Shown here piece by piece: positions 17,671 to 26,288 of a DNA stretch of 64,000 nt; within the stretch, counting starts at the first letter, position 1; every line of letters starts with the position of its first letter. Origin of the DNA: Barrientosiimonas humi (lineage in GTDB: Bacteria; Actinomycetota; Actinomycetes; Actinomycetales; Dermatophilaceae); the NCBI RefSeq assembly GCF_006716095.1, contig NZ_VFOK01000001.1, positions 1,891,375 through 1,955,374 of the forward strand, given 5' to 3'. The notes beneath the pieces were generated by a model, which was not told where the DNA came from, ran no database searches, and saw nothing but the letters and a program-made list of their open reading frames with translations. A program made the translations under genes and the position numbers.

Positions 17671-20550
17671 CTACGCCCGCGGCTTCTCGCGCATCTCGTA
17701 CGTCGCGATCAGGTCGCCCTCCTGGAGGTCGTTGTAGGACCCCAGGTTGATGCCGCACTCGAAGCCCTCGCGGACCTCGGTGACGTCGTCCTTGAAGCGA
17801 CGCAGACCGGCGATCTCGACGTCCTCGGCCACGACCACCCCGTCGCGGGTGATGCGGGCCTTGGCGCCGCGCCGGATCTCGCCCGAGCGCACGATCGAAC
17901 CGGCGATGTTGCCGAACTTGGAGCTGCGGAAGATCTCGCGGATCTCCGCCGTCCCGAGCTCGTGCTCCTCGTACTCCGGCTTGAGCATGCCCTTGAGCGC
18001 CTGCTCGATCTCCTCGATGGCCTGGTAGATCACCGAGTAGTAGCGGATCTCCACGCCTTCCTTCTCGGCGTACTCGGCGTTCTGGCCCTCGGCGCGGACG
18101 TTGAAGCCGATGATCACCGCGTTGGAGGCCACCGCGAGGTTGATGTTGTTCATCGTGATCGCGCCGACACCACGGTCGATGATCCGCAGGTCCACGTCGT
18201 CGCCGACGTCGATCTGCAGCAGCGCGTCCTCGAGCGCCTCGACCGAACCGGACACGTCGCCCTTGAGGATGAGGTTGAGCGTCTCGACCTTGCCGGCCGC
18301 GAGCTGCTCGTTGAGGTCCTCGAGGCTGATCCGCTTGCGGGCCTTGGCCAGCGACGCCTGCCGGTCGGCGGCCTCACGCTTCTCGGCGATCTGCCGAGCC
18401 GTGCGGTCGTCGGGCGCGACGATGAACGTGTCACCGGCGCGCGGCACCGACGCCAGACCAGTCACCTGCACCGGACGCGACGGACCCGCCTCCTCGACGT
18501 TCTGGCCGTGCTCGTCGAGCATCGCCCGGACGCGGCCGTGGGCCGTGCCGGCGACGATGCCGTCACCGACGCGCAGCGTGCCGGACTGCACCAGCACCGT
18601 CGCGACCGCGCCGCGACCACGGTCGAGGTTGGCCTCGATCGCGACACCACGGGCGTCCTTGTCGGGGTTGGCGCGCAGGTCCAGCGCCGCGTCTGCGGTG
18701 AGCAGCACGGCCTCCAGCAGCGAGTCGATGTTCTGACCCTGCTTGGCGGAGACGTCGACGAACATCGTGTCGCCGCCGTACTCCTCGGCGATGAGGTTGT
18801 ACTCGGTCAGCTGACCGCGGATCTTCGCCGGGTCGGCGCCCTCGACGTCGATCTTGTTGACCGCGACCACGATCGGCACGTCGGCCGCCTGGGCGTGGTT
18901 CAGCGCCTCGATCGTCTGCGGCATCACCCCGTCGTCGGCCGCCACCACGAGGATCGCGATGTCGGTGACCTTGGCACCACGGGCACGCATGGCGGTGAAC
19001 GCCTCGTGACCCGGGGTGTCGATGAAGGTGATCGGCCGGTCCTCGCCCTCGTGCTCCTTGTGCACCTGGTAGGCACCGATGTGCTGGGTGATGCCACCGG
19101 CCTCGGAGGCCTGGACGTCGGCGTTGCGGATCGCGTCGAGCAGTCGGGTCTTTCCGTGGTCGACGTGACCCATCACGGTGACGACCGGCGGCCGCGGCAG
19201 CAGGTCCTCGTCGTCCTCGGCCTCCTCCTCGGCCTCGAGGTCGATGTTGAACGAGCTGAACAGCTCCTTCTCCTCGTCCTCGGGCGACACGATCTGCACG
19301 TCGTAGCCCAGCTCGGTGCCGAGCAGCGCGAACGTGTCCTCGTCCAGCGACTGGGTCGCGGTGGCCATCTCACCGAGGTGGAACAGCACCGTCACCAGGC
19401 TGGCGGGGTTGGCGTCGATCTTGTCAGCGAAGTCGGTGAGCGAGGCACCGCGACGCAGCCGCACCACCGTGCTGCCGTCACCGCGGGGAACGGTGACGCC
19501 ACCGACGGACGGCGCCTGCATCTCCTCGAACTCGCGACGCTTGGCCCGCTTCGACTTGCGGCCGCGGACCTTGCCGCCGCCACGACCGAACGCACCCTGG
19601 GTGCCGCCGCGGCCCCCGGGGCCACGACCGCCACCGGGACGCCCGCCGAAGCCGCCGCGGTAGCCACCGCCACCGGGGCCGCCGCCGGGACCGCCACCGC
19701 GGCCGCCGGGGCCACCACCGCGCGCCGGGCGCTCACCCGGACGTGGGACAGCGGTCTTGCCCGGCATCATGTTCGGGCTCGGGCGCGGGCCCCCGGGACG
19801 GGGAGCGCCGCCACCCGGGCGCGGACCGGCCTGGCCGGGCGCGCCCTGACGGTTCGCAGGGCCACCGGCGCCGGCACCCTGACGGTTGCCCGGGCGCGGC
19901 ATGCCCTGCTTGTCGGCGAACGGGTTGTTGCCCGGACGCGGCCCCGGCGAGGGGCGCATGCCCTGCGAGGACGAGAACGGGTTGTTGCCCGGACGCGGTC
20001 CCGGCGTGCCCGGACGGGGCCCGGGACGCGAGGTGCCGCTCGGGCGCTGGCCCGGGGTCGGAGCCCCTGACGGCTTCGGCGCCGCCGGACCCGGCTTGCT
20101 CTCGGTCGCCGGCTTGCTCTCGGCCGCCGGGGCGCTGGGCGCGCTCGGCGTCGGCTTCTCGGCGGGCGCGGCCTGCTCGACCGGCTCGCTCGTGGTGGGG
20201 GCTGCCGGGGTCGGCTCTGCCGCAGCCGGAGCCTCGGCCGGAGTCGGCTCGGCCGCAGGCTTCGCGGGGCCCGGCTTCGGGCCGGGCTTGGCGGCAGCGC
20301 CCGGCTTGGGGGCAGCCTTCTTGGCGGGCGCCGCCTTGGCGGCGTCCTTGGTGGTGCTCTTGGCGGTGTCGTCGCCGTCAGCCTTCTTGGCCGCCGCGGG
20401 AGGGTTCTCCCGGATCTTGCGCACGACGGGAGCCTCGATGGTCGAGCTCGCAGACTTCACGAACTCGCCCTGCTCCTTCAGGTGGGCCAGGAGCTCCTTG
20501 CTCTCGACCCCGAGCTCCTTGGCGAGCTCGTGGACCCGGACCTTTGCCAC
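17671..20550 (-). CDS. infB: Translation initiation factor IF-2
   Basis: A 959-aa GTPase placing fMet-tRNA on the 30S subunit. IF2N starts the protein ([24 protein letters not shown]). A long Pro/Ala/Gly/Arg linker (about residues 50-330, with repeated GPRPGNNPF units) follows. The G domain has [16 protein letters not shown] and NKID. GTG start 20550 behind AAGGAGAAAC. The glycine- and arginine-rich linker is common in actinobacterial IF-2. It is downstream of ylxR and nusA, but its usual neighbour rbfA is displaced by 4.3 kb. Confidence 0.97.
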   Translation of the reverse strand: MAKVRVHELAKELGVESKELLAHLKEQGEFVKSASSTIEAPVVRKIRENPPAAAKKADGDDTAKSTTKDAAKAAPAKKAAPKPGAAAKPGPKPGPAKPAAEPTPAEAPAAAEPTPAAPTTSEPVEQAAPAEKPTPSAPSAPAAESKPATESKPGPAAPKPSGAPTPGQRPSGTSRPGPRPGTPGPRPGNNPFSSSQGMRPSPGPRPGNNPFADKQGMPRPGNRQGAGAGGPANRQGAPGQAGPRPGGGAPRPGGPRPSPNMMPGKTAVPRPGERPARGGGPGGRGGGPGGGPGGGGYRGGFGGRPGGGRGPGGRGGTQGAFGRGGGKVRGRKSKRAKRREFEEMQAPSVGGVTVPRGDGSTVVRLRRGASLTDFADKIDANPASLVTVLFHLGEMATATQSLDEDTFALLGTELGYDVQIVSPEDEEKELFSSFNIDLEAEEEAEDDEDLLPRPPVVTVMGHVDHGKTRLLDAIRNADVQASEAGGITQHIGAYQVHKEHEGEDRPITFIDTPGHEAFTAMRARGAKVTDIAILVVAADDGVMPQTIEALNHAQAADVPIVVAVNKIDVEGADPAKIRGQLTEYNLIAEEYGGDTMFVDVSAKQGQNIDSLLEAVLLTADAALDLRANPDKDARGVAIEANLDRGRGAVATVLVQSGTLRVGDGIVAGTAHGRVRAMLDEHGQNVEEAGPSRPVQVTGLASVPRAGDTFIVAPDDRTARQIAEKREAADRQASLAKARKRISLEDLNEQLAAGKVETLNLILKGDVSGSVEALEDALLQIDVGDDVDLRIIDRGVGAITMNNINLAVASNAVIIGFNVRAEGQNAEYAEKEGVEIRYYSVIYQAIEEIEQALKGMLKPEYEEHELGTAEIREIFRSSKFGNIAGSIVRSGEIRRGAKARITRDGVVVAEDVEIAGLRRFKDDVTEVREGFECGINLGSYNDLQEGDLIATYEMREKPRA

Positions 20551-20569
20551 GTTTCTCCTTGCTGGTCGT

Positions 20570-20613
20570 GACGGCCCGGGTCGTGCCGGCGCTGGCCGGC
20601 AGCACGGACCGTC
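20570..20613 (-). promoter_or_regulatory. Long imperfect hairpin between ylxR and infB
   Basis: GACGG (20570-20574) can pair with CCGTC (20609-20613), and inside it GTGCCGGC (20583-20590) pairs with GCCGGC-A-GCAC (20595-20605) around a 4-nt loop, with one bulge. It lies in the 103-bp gap before infB and could be an attenuator, processing site or partial terminator. Confidence 0.4.
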
Positions 20614-20653
20614 AGGGGTGGGTGCTCATCGGTGAGTACTCATCGGGTGCTCA

Positions 20654-21037
20654 TCAGCGTTGAACCCGCTTCCTACGGTCAGCCGCGACGACGGTCGCCT
20701 CGGCATCCTTGCTGTTCTCGCCCTGCAGCGCCTCGACCGTGGCCACGACCTCGTCGAGGTCGAGCTGGTCGGCGGTGCGCAACGCCCGGCCGAAGGCCCG
20801 CCGCGCGACCGCCTTGTCGAGGCAGTCGGCATCGGGATGAAGCCAGGCACCGCGGCCCGGCAGTCGCTTCCGCAGGTCGGGGACCACCCGGGATGTCCCG
20901 GGCCGGGCCTCGTCCGCGACGGCGACGACACGCAGCAGTGCGGACCGCTCGCCGCGCCGACGGCACCCCACACACGTGCGCCTTCCGGCGTGCGAACGAG
21001 GGCTGCGACCGTCGGACGGGAGATCGGTCACCACCAT
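20654..21037 (-). CDS. YlxR/RnpM family RNA-binding protein
   Basis: A 127-aa basic protein. The core signature is [20 protein letters not shown] (residues 19-38) followed by [27 protein letters not shown]. In Bacillus the family binds RNase P RNA. Position between nusA and infB is canonical. Start ATG 21037. A 12-bp gap separates it from nusA, so it is part of the rimP-nusA-ylxR-infB operon. Confidence 0.93.
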   Translation of the reverse strand: MVVTDLPSDGRSPRSHAGRRTCVGCRRRGERSALLRVVAVADEARPGTSRVVPDLRKRLPGRGAWLHPDADCLDKAVARRAFGRALRTADQLDLDEVVATVEALQGENSKDAEATVVAADRRKRVQR

Positions 21038-21049
21038 TCTAGCGCCAGC

Positions 21050-22090
21050 TCAGTCAGAACCCGATTCGGGTGGCGCCGCCGACGCGGCCGCGCCCTGCCC
21101 CGCGCCCGTGGGCGTGTCGGGTCGGATGTCGATGCGCCAGCCGGTGAGCTTCGCGGCGAGCCGGGCGTTCTGCCCCTCCTTGCCGATCGCGAGGCTGAGC
21201 TGGAAGTCGGGTACGACCACGCGGGCCGAGCGCGCGCGCTCGTCGACGATCTCGACGGACTGCACCCGGGCCGGCGACAGCGCCGCGGCGACGAACTCGG
21301 CCGGGTCCTCGGAGTAGTCGACGATGTCGATCTTCTCGCCCTGCAGCTCGGTCATGACCGCGCGCACCCGGCTGCCCATCGGGCCGATGCAGGCGCCCTT
21401 GGCGTTGACCCCGGGCACCGTCGCCTTGACCGCGATCTTGGTGCGGTGACCCGACTCGCGGGCGAGCGCGGCGATCTGCACGGTGCCGTCCGCGATCTCG
21501 GGCACCTCGAGGGCGAACAGCTTGCGCACCAGGTTGGGGTGCGTGCGCGACAGCGTGATCTGCGGGCCCTTCAGCCCGCGCTTGACGCTCACGACGAAGC
21601 AGCGCAGCCGGTCGCCGTGGGCGTAGGACTCCCCCGGCACCTGCTCGGCCGAGGGCAGGATGCCCTCGACGGTGCCGAAGTCGACGCGCACGACCCGCGG
21701 GTCGCTCGACTGCTGGATCACGCCGGCGACGACGTCACCCTCGCGGCCGCGGAAGTCGCCGAGGATGGCCTCGTCCTCCAGGTCGCGCATGCGCTGGACG
21801 ATGACCTGACGCGCGGTGGCCGCCGCGACCCGGCCGAACCCGCTCGGGGTGTCGTCGAACTCGGGCCCGGGCTCGCCGCGGTTGCCCTCCTCGTCGACGG
21901 GGGCCTCCTCGCGGGCCCACACCACGACGTGGCCGGTCTTGCGGTCGAGCTCGACGCGCGCGTCGCGCAGCGAGCCGTCCTCGCGGTGGTACGCCGTGAG
22001 CAGCGCCTGCTCGATCGCCGGGACGATGACGTCCATCGGGATGTCGCGCTCGCGCTCCAGCAGGCGCAGGGCCGCCATGTCGATGTCCAT
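21050..22090 (-). CDS. nusA: Transcription termination/antitermination protein NusA
   Basis: A 346-aa protein with an N-terminal RNA polymerase-binding domain ([34 protein letters not shown]), an S1 domain (about residues 115-185, with [22 protein letters not shown]) and two KH domains ([15 protein letters not shown] and [21 protein letters not shown]). It lacks the acidic C-terminal repeats of proteobacterial NusA, as is normal in actinobacteria. The ATG overlaps the rimP stop by one base. Confidence 0.97.
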   Translation of the reverse strand: MDIDMAALRLLERERDIPMDVIVPAIEQALLTAYHREDGSLRDARVELDRKTGHVVVWAREEAPVDEEGNRGEPGPEFDDTPSGFGRVAAATARQVIVQRMRDLEDEAILGDFRGREGDVVAGVIQQSSDPRVVRVDFGTVEGILPSAEQVPGESYAHGDRLRCFVVSVKRGLKGPQITLSRTHPNLVRKLFALEVPEIADGTVQIAALARESGHRTKIAVKATVPGVNAKGACIGPMGSRVRAVMTELQGEKIDIVDYSEDPAEFVAAALSPARVQSVEIVDERARSARVVVPDFQLSLAIGKEGQNARLAAKLTGWRIDIRPDTPTGAGQGAAASAAPPESGSD

Positions 22091-22620
22091 CAGCTCTCCT
22101 CGTCGTCGGCGTCGGAACGGTTGAACTCCAGCTGCACCTTGGCCCGGTCGACGTCGGGCAGCGCGAACCGCTGCTCCTCGCCCTGCTCGGGCTGCACGGT
22201 GAACCCGTCAGCGTCGGCGGCCACCAGCCGGCCGGTAACCTCCTGCTCGCCGGCGCGCACCTCGACCAGCCGTCCGACGTTGCGCCGGAAGTGGCGCGGC
22301 TCGGTGAGCGGCCGATCGGTGCCGGGCGAGGAGACCTCGAGGACGTAGGGCTGCTCGCCCATCACGTCGGAGGCGTCGAGCGCGTCGCTCACCGCGCGCG
22401 TCGCGTCGGCGACGGCGTCGAGGCTGAGCGGCGGGACCGCCGACGTGGTGTCGGCGTCGTCGAGGTCGGCCAGGTCGTGGTCGAGCAGCACGCGCACCAG
22501 GCGGCGCTTGCCGGCGGGGGTGACGGCGACGTCCTCGACCACGAGACCGAGCGGGCGGACGGCCGCGGTGACCTCGTCGAGCACCGCCTGCGCGCGTGCG
22601 GACCGGTCGCCTGTGCTCAT
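22090..22620 (-). CDS. rimP: Ribosome maturation factor RimP
   Basis: A 176-aa two-domain 30S maturation factor with the family motif [28 protein letters not shown] 22620 is chosen over GTG 22623 because its spacing from AGGAG is better. First gene of the operon; a perfect 8-bp hairpin (22649-22672) lies in its leader. Confidence 0.95.
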   Translation of the reverse strand: MSTGDRSARAQAVLDEVTAAVRPLGLVVEDVAVTPAGKRRLVRVLLDHDLADLDDADTTSAVPPLSLDAVADATRAVSDALDASDVMGEQPYVLEVSSPGTDRPLTEPRHFRRNVGRLVEVRAGEQEVTGRLVAADADGFTVQPEQGEEQRFALPDVDRAKVQLEFNRSDADDEES

Positions 22621-22648
22621 CACGTGCTCCTGCCTCTGTTCTCGAGTG

Positions 22649-22672
22649 GGCGCCGGGACGGTGTCCGGCGCC
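22649..22672 (-). promoter_or_regulatory. GC-rich hairpin in the rimP operon leader
   Basis: GGCGCCGG (22649-22656) and CCGGCGCC (22665-22672) are exact complements around an 8-nt loop, about 30 nt upstream of the rimP start. NusA operons in other bacteria are controlled by leader attenuation; a similar role here is inference. On the other strand it lies upstream of the lipoprotein gene at 22741. Confidence 0.45.
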
Positions 22673-22740
22673 AGGGGTCGTCAACCCGCAAAGGGTAACG
22701 GAGACCTGGGGTCCCTCCGGGCGCGTGACATGATCGCCCG

Positions 22741-23781
22741 GTGAGTCAGCAGGGGTCAGGTGGGGTGTCCCGGCGCGCCCTCGTGGCCTCGCTGTCCGCC
22801 GGAGCGGCGCTCTCGCTGGCCGGTTGCGGCGTCCGTCTCGAGCGCGACGCGCCGCAGGTCCCGGGTCTGCGCACGCAGGACCCGCCCGCCGACCAGGACA
22901 CGCTGCTCGCGACGCTCGGCGCCCTCCAGCGGCTGGTGCGCACCGCCGAGTCCACCGACCCGGCCCTGTCCCCGTGGGTCGGACCGCTGCTCACCATGCA
23001 CCGCTCGCAGGTCTCGCGGCTGGTCGACGTCATGGCCGGTCTGGGCATCGACGTGCCGTCGGTCGCCGGGAGCAGCTCGCGCCCGCCGGCGCCCGCCCCG
23101 TCCACGACACCGTCCGGGTCCGGCACCTCTCCGGCCCCGCCCTCCGGCGCGCAGGAGACACCTCCGCCGACCACCACCACGCGCTCCCCCGGGTCCACCA
23201 GCCTGGCCCCCGACGTGGCCGCGCTCGCCCGGGCCGAGCAGGACGTGCCCGCCTCCGCCGGGTTCGGCGCCGCCTGGTCGGCCGAGCCGACCAACCGCGC
23301 GATGCTGCTGGCGCTCGGCGTCACCCGGCACGCGGCGGTTCGGGTGCTGGGCGCCCCGCCGGCGATGGCGTACGGCTCGGTGCCGGCCGCGGCCAGCGCC
23401 ACGCCGCTCGCCCAGGCGATCCGGCCGGCGGTCTACGGCCTCGAGGTCATCGCAGCGCGCACGCCCACCGACCAGCGCGCGCTCGTCACCTCCACGCTCG
23501 GCTGGCTCTACGGCGCGCGCAGCGCCCTCGACGCGGTGCTGGAGGAGCCGGCACGCCCGAGCTATCGGCTGCCGGTGCAGGTCACCGACAAGGCGTCGGC
23601 GCGGCGGCTGGCCCAGGCGCTGCTCGGCTCGGTCGCCCGCGCCGCCGCGAGCCAGGTCACGCCGACGGCCGCCCAGGGGCAGGCTCGGCGCGACTGGCTG
23701 GTGCGCGTGTGGTCGCTCGCGGCGGCCGACGGCTGGCAGTGGGGCACCCCGCCCGAGCCGTTCCCCGGACTCACGCTCTGA
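22741..23781 (+). CDS. DUF4439 (ferritin-like) lipoprotein
   Basis: A 346-aa exported lipoprotein. The N-terminus SRRALVASLSAGAALSLAGC has twin arginine-like residues (only RR, without the full Tat motif) and an LAGC lipobox. A first helical part (about 45-105) is followed by a Pro/Ser/Thr linker (about 110-155) and the ferritin-like DUF4439 domain (about 160-340). GTG start. Divergent from rimP, as in Mycobacterium (Rv2842c-Rv2844 region). No metal-binding ExxH pair is obvious. Function unknown. Confidence 0.85.
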   Translation: MSQQGSGGVSRRALVASLSAGAALSLAGCGVRLERDAPQVPGLRTQDPPADQDTLLATLGALQRLVRTAESTDPALSPWVGPLLTMHRSQVSRLVDVMAGLGIDVPSVAGSSSRPPAPAPSTTPSGSGTSPAPPSGAQETPPPTTTTRSPGSTSLAPDVAALARAEQDVPASAGFGAAWSAEPTNRAMLLALGVTRHAAVRVLGAPPAMAYGSVPAAASATPLAQAIRPAVYGLEVIAARTPTDQRALVTSTLGWLYGARSALDAVLEEPARPSYRLPVQVTDKASARRLAQALLGSVARAAASQVTPTAAQGQARRDWLVRVWSLAAADGWQWGTPPEPFPGLTL

Positions 23782-23803
23782 CCGCTGTCCCAGGAGGAGA
23801 CGC

Positions 23804-24781
23804 ATGGGAACCCTCGCCGACCGCATCGGCACGCCGGACGGGAGCGTGCCCGACCTGGGCGCCTTCGGGCCGTCGGTGCCGCCGTCGTTCGTCAGTCTCG
23901 TCAGCGGGCACGAGCCCGAGGGCGGGGTCGAGGGGAGCGACTGGTTGCGCACCCTGCCGCGGTTGGTGCGCGAGTGCGCCGAGCGGTGGCAGCTGCGGGC
24001 CACTGGGCCGGTGCGGCACGGGATGGCCGCGGTGGTGGTCCCGTGCACGTCCGCCGAGCACGGCCCCGCCATGCTCAAGGTCACCTGGCCGCACCCCGAG
24101 GCCGAGCACGAGCATCTCGCGCTGCGGGCGTGGGCCGGCGAAGGAGCCGTACGTCTGCTCGCGGCCGACCCGAGCAGCTGGGCCATGCTCCTGGAGCCGG
24201 CGCACGACGACCGACCGCTCACCACCGTCGACGTCGACACCTCCTGCGAGGTCGTCGGCGGGCTGCTGCGTCGGCTCGACCGCCCGGCGCTGCCGGGCAC
24301 GACACCGTTGTCGCAGGAGTGCGAGCGCTGGGCCGAGCGGATCCGGCGCGAGGGGCCCGCGGTGCTGCCGCGACGGCTGGTCGACCGGGCCGCCGCGATC
24401 TTCACCGAGCTCGGCGGTGAGGCCGGCATCGACGACCGGCTGGTGCACACCGACCTGCACGACGGCAACGTGCTGGCCGCCGACCGCGAGCCGTGGCTCG
24501 CGATCGACCCCAAGCCGATGGCTGCGGTGCCGGAGTTCGCGGTGGCCTGCCTGGTGTGGAACCGCGAGGAGGAGGCGACGTCCGCGCCCTCGCTGCGCGA
24601 GCACGTACGGCGAAAGGTCGAGATCACTTGCGCCGCAGGCGATCTCGACGTCGATCAGGCGATGATGTGGACCCTCGCCCGGTGCGCTCTCAACGCCGTC
24701 TGGGAGGCCGAGCGCCCGGACGCCGCCGACGCCGACTTCGTGACCTGGCAGGTGTCGGTCGCCAAGGCGATGGACGGCTGA
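23804..24781 (+). CDS. APH(6)/hydroxyurea-type aminoglycoside phosphotransferase family protein
   Basis: A 325-aa kinase-fold protein. The Brenner-type catalytic motif HTDLHDGNVLAADREPWLAIDPKP contains the catalytic Asp and the DFG-equivalent IDPKP, exactly as in the streptomycin 6-kinase/hydroxyurea kinase family (PF04655). ATP-binding residues are likely in the N-lobe around AMLKVTWPH. Start ATG 23804 behind CAGGAGGAG, 22 bp after the lipoprotein gene. Homologues without resistance phenotype are common in actinobacteria, so a housekeeping small-molecule kinase is as likely as drug resistance. Confidence 0.86.
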   Translation: MGTLADRIGTPDGSVPDLGAFGPSVPPSFVSLVSGHEPEGGVEGSDWLRTLPRLVRECAERWQLRATGPVRHGMAAVVVPCTSAEHGPAMLKVTWPHPEAEHEHLALRAWAGEGAVRLLAADPSSWAMLLEPAHDDRPLTTVDVDTSCEVVGGLLRRLDRPALPGTTPLSQECERWAERIRREGPAVLPRRLVDRAAAIFTELGGEAGIDDRLVHTDLHDGNVLAADREPWLAIDPKPMAAVPEFAVACLVWNREEEATSAPSLREHVRRKVEITCAAGDLDVDQAMMWTLARCALNAVWEAERPDAADADFVTWQVSVAKAMDG

Positions 24782-24816
24782 GCAAGCCCCGAAGCGACCT
24801 CCCACCCGCGAACCGT

Positions 24817-24878
24817 CGTGACTGTGCAAGACACGCGGGCCGGTGCGAGTGCGTACCCGCGTGTCCTGCACAGTCACG
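24817..24878. terminator. 23-bp stem inverted repeat between convergent genes
   Basis: Arms 24817-24839 (starting CGTGACTGTGCA) and 24856-24878 (ending TGCACAGTCACG) match at 22 of 23 positions around a 16-nt loop. It lies between the 3' ends of the kinase gene and the RibD-type reductase gene and should terminate in both directions. The stem is longer than needed for a terminator. Confidence 0.75.
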
Positions 24879-24951
24879 GACTGCCGATTCCTCACCGGGA
24901 ACCGGACCGGCGCCCCGCACGGTCGGACAGACCCCGAACCGACGGCCGGTC

Positions 24952-25599
24952 CTAGGAGACGACGGTGTCCTTGCCGTCGACCACCTCGTGGTTGGCGGAC
25001 TGGAACGCGGTGGGGCGCAGCGACATCGCGATCGCGCCGGGGCCCGTCTGGCGCACGTCGGCCACCTCGAACGAGGCGGGCGGGGTGCCCTCGCCGAACA
25101 GCCGCTTGCCGCTGCCCACCACCGTCGGGAACTGGATCACCCGGTACTCGTCGACCAGCCCGTTGGCCGTCAGCCCCTGGATCAGCTCCCAGCTGCCGTG
25201 CACCTGCAGCTCGCCGTCACCGCCGGACGCCTTCAGCTCGCGCACCCGTTCGACCAGGTCGTCGCCGAAGACGCCTTGGGTGTTGTTCCAGGTGGCGTCC
25301 GCGGGCGCGAGCGTCCGAGAGGCGACGAACTTCGGCACGGCGTTCAGCCGCTGCGCCACCGGGTTGTCCGGGTCGGTCACCTGCGGCCAGTACGCCGCCA
25401 TGATCTGGTAGGTGTTCCGGCCGAACAGCAGGGCGTCGGTGCGCGCGAACCAGCCGTCGACGACCTCGCCGAAGACCTCGTCGGCGAACGGCGCCATCCA
25501 ACCGCCCTGCGCGAAGCCGCCCGAGGTGTCCTCCTCAGGGCCGCCCGGGCCCTGCATGACCCCGTCGGCGGTGACGAAGGTGTGGGTCGTCAGACGCAT
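24952..25599 (-). CDS. Dihydrofolate reductase/RibD C-terminal family protein
   Basis: A 215-aa protein with the RibD_C fold: opening MRLTTHTFVTADGVMQGPGGPEED, central ALLFGRNTYQIMAAYWP, and ELQVHGSWELIQGLTANGLVDEYRVIQFPTVVGSGKRLF, the conserved NADPH-binding signature. It is not the essential DHFR; the substrates of this family are mostly unknown. Start ATG 25599. Its upstream region is occupied by remains of vapC. Confidence 0.9.
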   Translation of the reverse strand: MRLTTHTFVTADGVMQGPGGPEEDTSGGFAQGGWMAPFADEVFGEVVDGWFARTDALLFGRNTYQIMAAYWPQVTDPDNPVAQRLNAVPKFVASRTLAPADATWNNTQGVFGDDLVERVRELKASGGDGELQVHGSWELIQGLTANGLVDEYRVIQFPTVVGSGKRLFGEGTPPASFEVADVRQTGPGAIAMSLRPTAFQSANHEVVDGKDTVVS

Positions 25600-25724
25600 C
25601 TTCCAGCTCCTGCCCGTACGCCGACGGCGGCTCGTGCTCCCGAGCGGGGCGCCTCGACGGACGGGAACAACCTGACACACCCCGGACGCCCGCGCAGCCG
25701 GGCCCGTAGAACTCGTCGGAGAGT

Positions 25725-25785
25725 GCCGGGTGGAGGGGTTTGGCCAACCGACTCGCCGCCAGCCTGTCGCTACCTCGCAACAGGT
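25725..25785 (+). repeat. Decayed duplicate of the DUF255 gene start
   Basis: Bases 25742-25770 are identical over 29 bp to 26291-26319, the first codons of the downstream DUF255 gene. Similarity extends to both sides (CGGGTGGAG before; TACCT..GC..CAG after) with small gaps. The copy lies inside the reading frame of the vapC remnant on the other strand, 549 bp from its source and in the same orientation as the source gene. Confidence 0.85.
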
Positions 25786-25799
25786 GGGCGGCACGTGTT

Positions 25800-25957
25800 C
25801 GGTCACCTGACACCGCTGCCGTGTTAGATCCCTCGACGATCGGGCAGACCGCGACCCGGTCGACGCCCGCAGCCCACGTCGATGCCGTCGCATGGTGCTC
25901 GTGCTCGGCGAGCGTCAACGCGATCAGCACGTTGGCGTCGAGCAGGTGCACCGTCAC
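25800..25957 (-). pseudogene. vapC: Truncated VapC PIN-domain toxin
   Basis: The first 44 or so residues are VapC-like: VHLLDANVLIALTLAEHEHH supplies the first PIN aspartate and CPIVEG the conserved glutamate. After that the sequence loses all PIN similarity; the remaining acidic residues and the C-terminal half are missing, although the frame stays open to 25535 through unrelated DNA and into the start of the reductase gene. GTG 25957 overlaps the vapB stop, as in intact vapBC operons. RNase activity is very unlikely. The end coordinate of the remnant is approximate. Confidence 0.75.
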
Positions 25958-26184
25958 TCGTCGTCCAGCACGTCAGCCACGTCCGCCGACGTGACGCGCT
26001 GGCCGAGGCTGACCACCGGGAAGCCGGAGCGCTCGTCGGTGCGGATGTGCAGCGGCTCGTGCAGCTGTCCCAGCCCCCGCACGGTGAGCTCGGACACGAC
26101 GGACGACAAGGAGACCCCGCGCTCACGGGCCAGCTCGACGGCCCGCCGGTGCACGGCGGGTGGCAGGTCGACGGTGGTGCGCAT
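25954..26184 (-). CDS. vapB: VapB-type antitoxin
   Basis: A 76-aa ribbon-helix-helix antitoxin: MRTTVDLPPAVHRRAVELARERGVSLSSVVSELTVRGL is the DNA-binding RHH domain, and the acidic C-terminus (TSADVADVLDDE) would normally wrap its VapC partner. Its stop overlaps the vapC start by GTGA. Since vapC is broken, VapB is now an orphan that may still bind its operator (26188-26216). Confidence 0.82.
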   Translation of the reverse strand: MRTTVDLPPAVHRRAVELARERGVSLSSVVSELTVRGLGQLHEPLHIRTDERSGFPVVSLGQRVTSADVADVLDDE

Positions 26185-26187
26185 AGC

Positions 26188-26216
26188 TGCATCATCATCA
26201 CATCACCTTTGATGCA
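26188..26216. promoter_or_regulatory. vapBC operator palindrome
   Basis: TGCATCA (26188-26194) and TGATGCA (26210-26216) form a perfect 7-bp inverted repeat with a 15-bp AT-richer spacer carrying ATCATCATCA. It starts three bases upstream of the vapB start codon. VapB RHH dimers bind such paired half sites. Confidence 0.7.
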
Positions 26217-26288
26217 TTCGGGCTCTGCGACGTCGCGGCTGGGGGGTGGGGACGGGGGACACCAAGCCGTCGGGTGGAGACTCGGGGT

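Noticed and set aside
17011-20070. A 1019-codon open frame on the plus strand
   Set aside because: Antisense to infB and across the 77-bp repeats; the composition (Arg, Gly, Leu, Asp) is typical of shadow frames.
25535-25957. The full 140-codon frame as a functional VapC
   Set aside because: Only the first third is PIN-like; the rest enters unrelated DNA and the start of the reductase gene, and catalytic acidic residues are missing.
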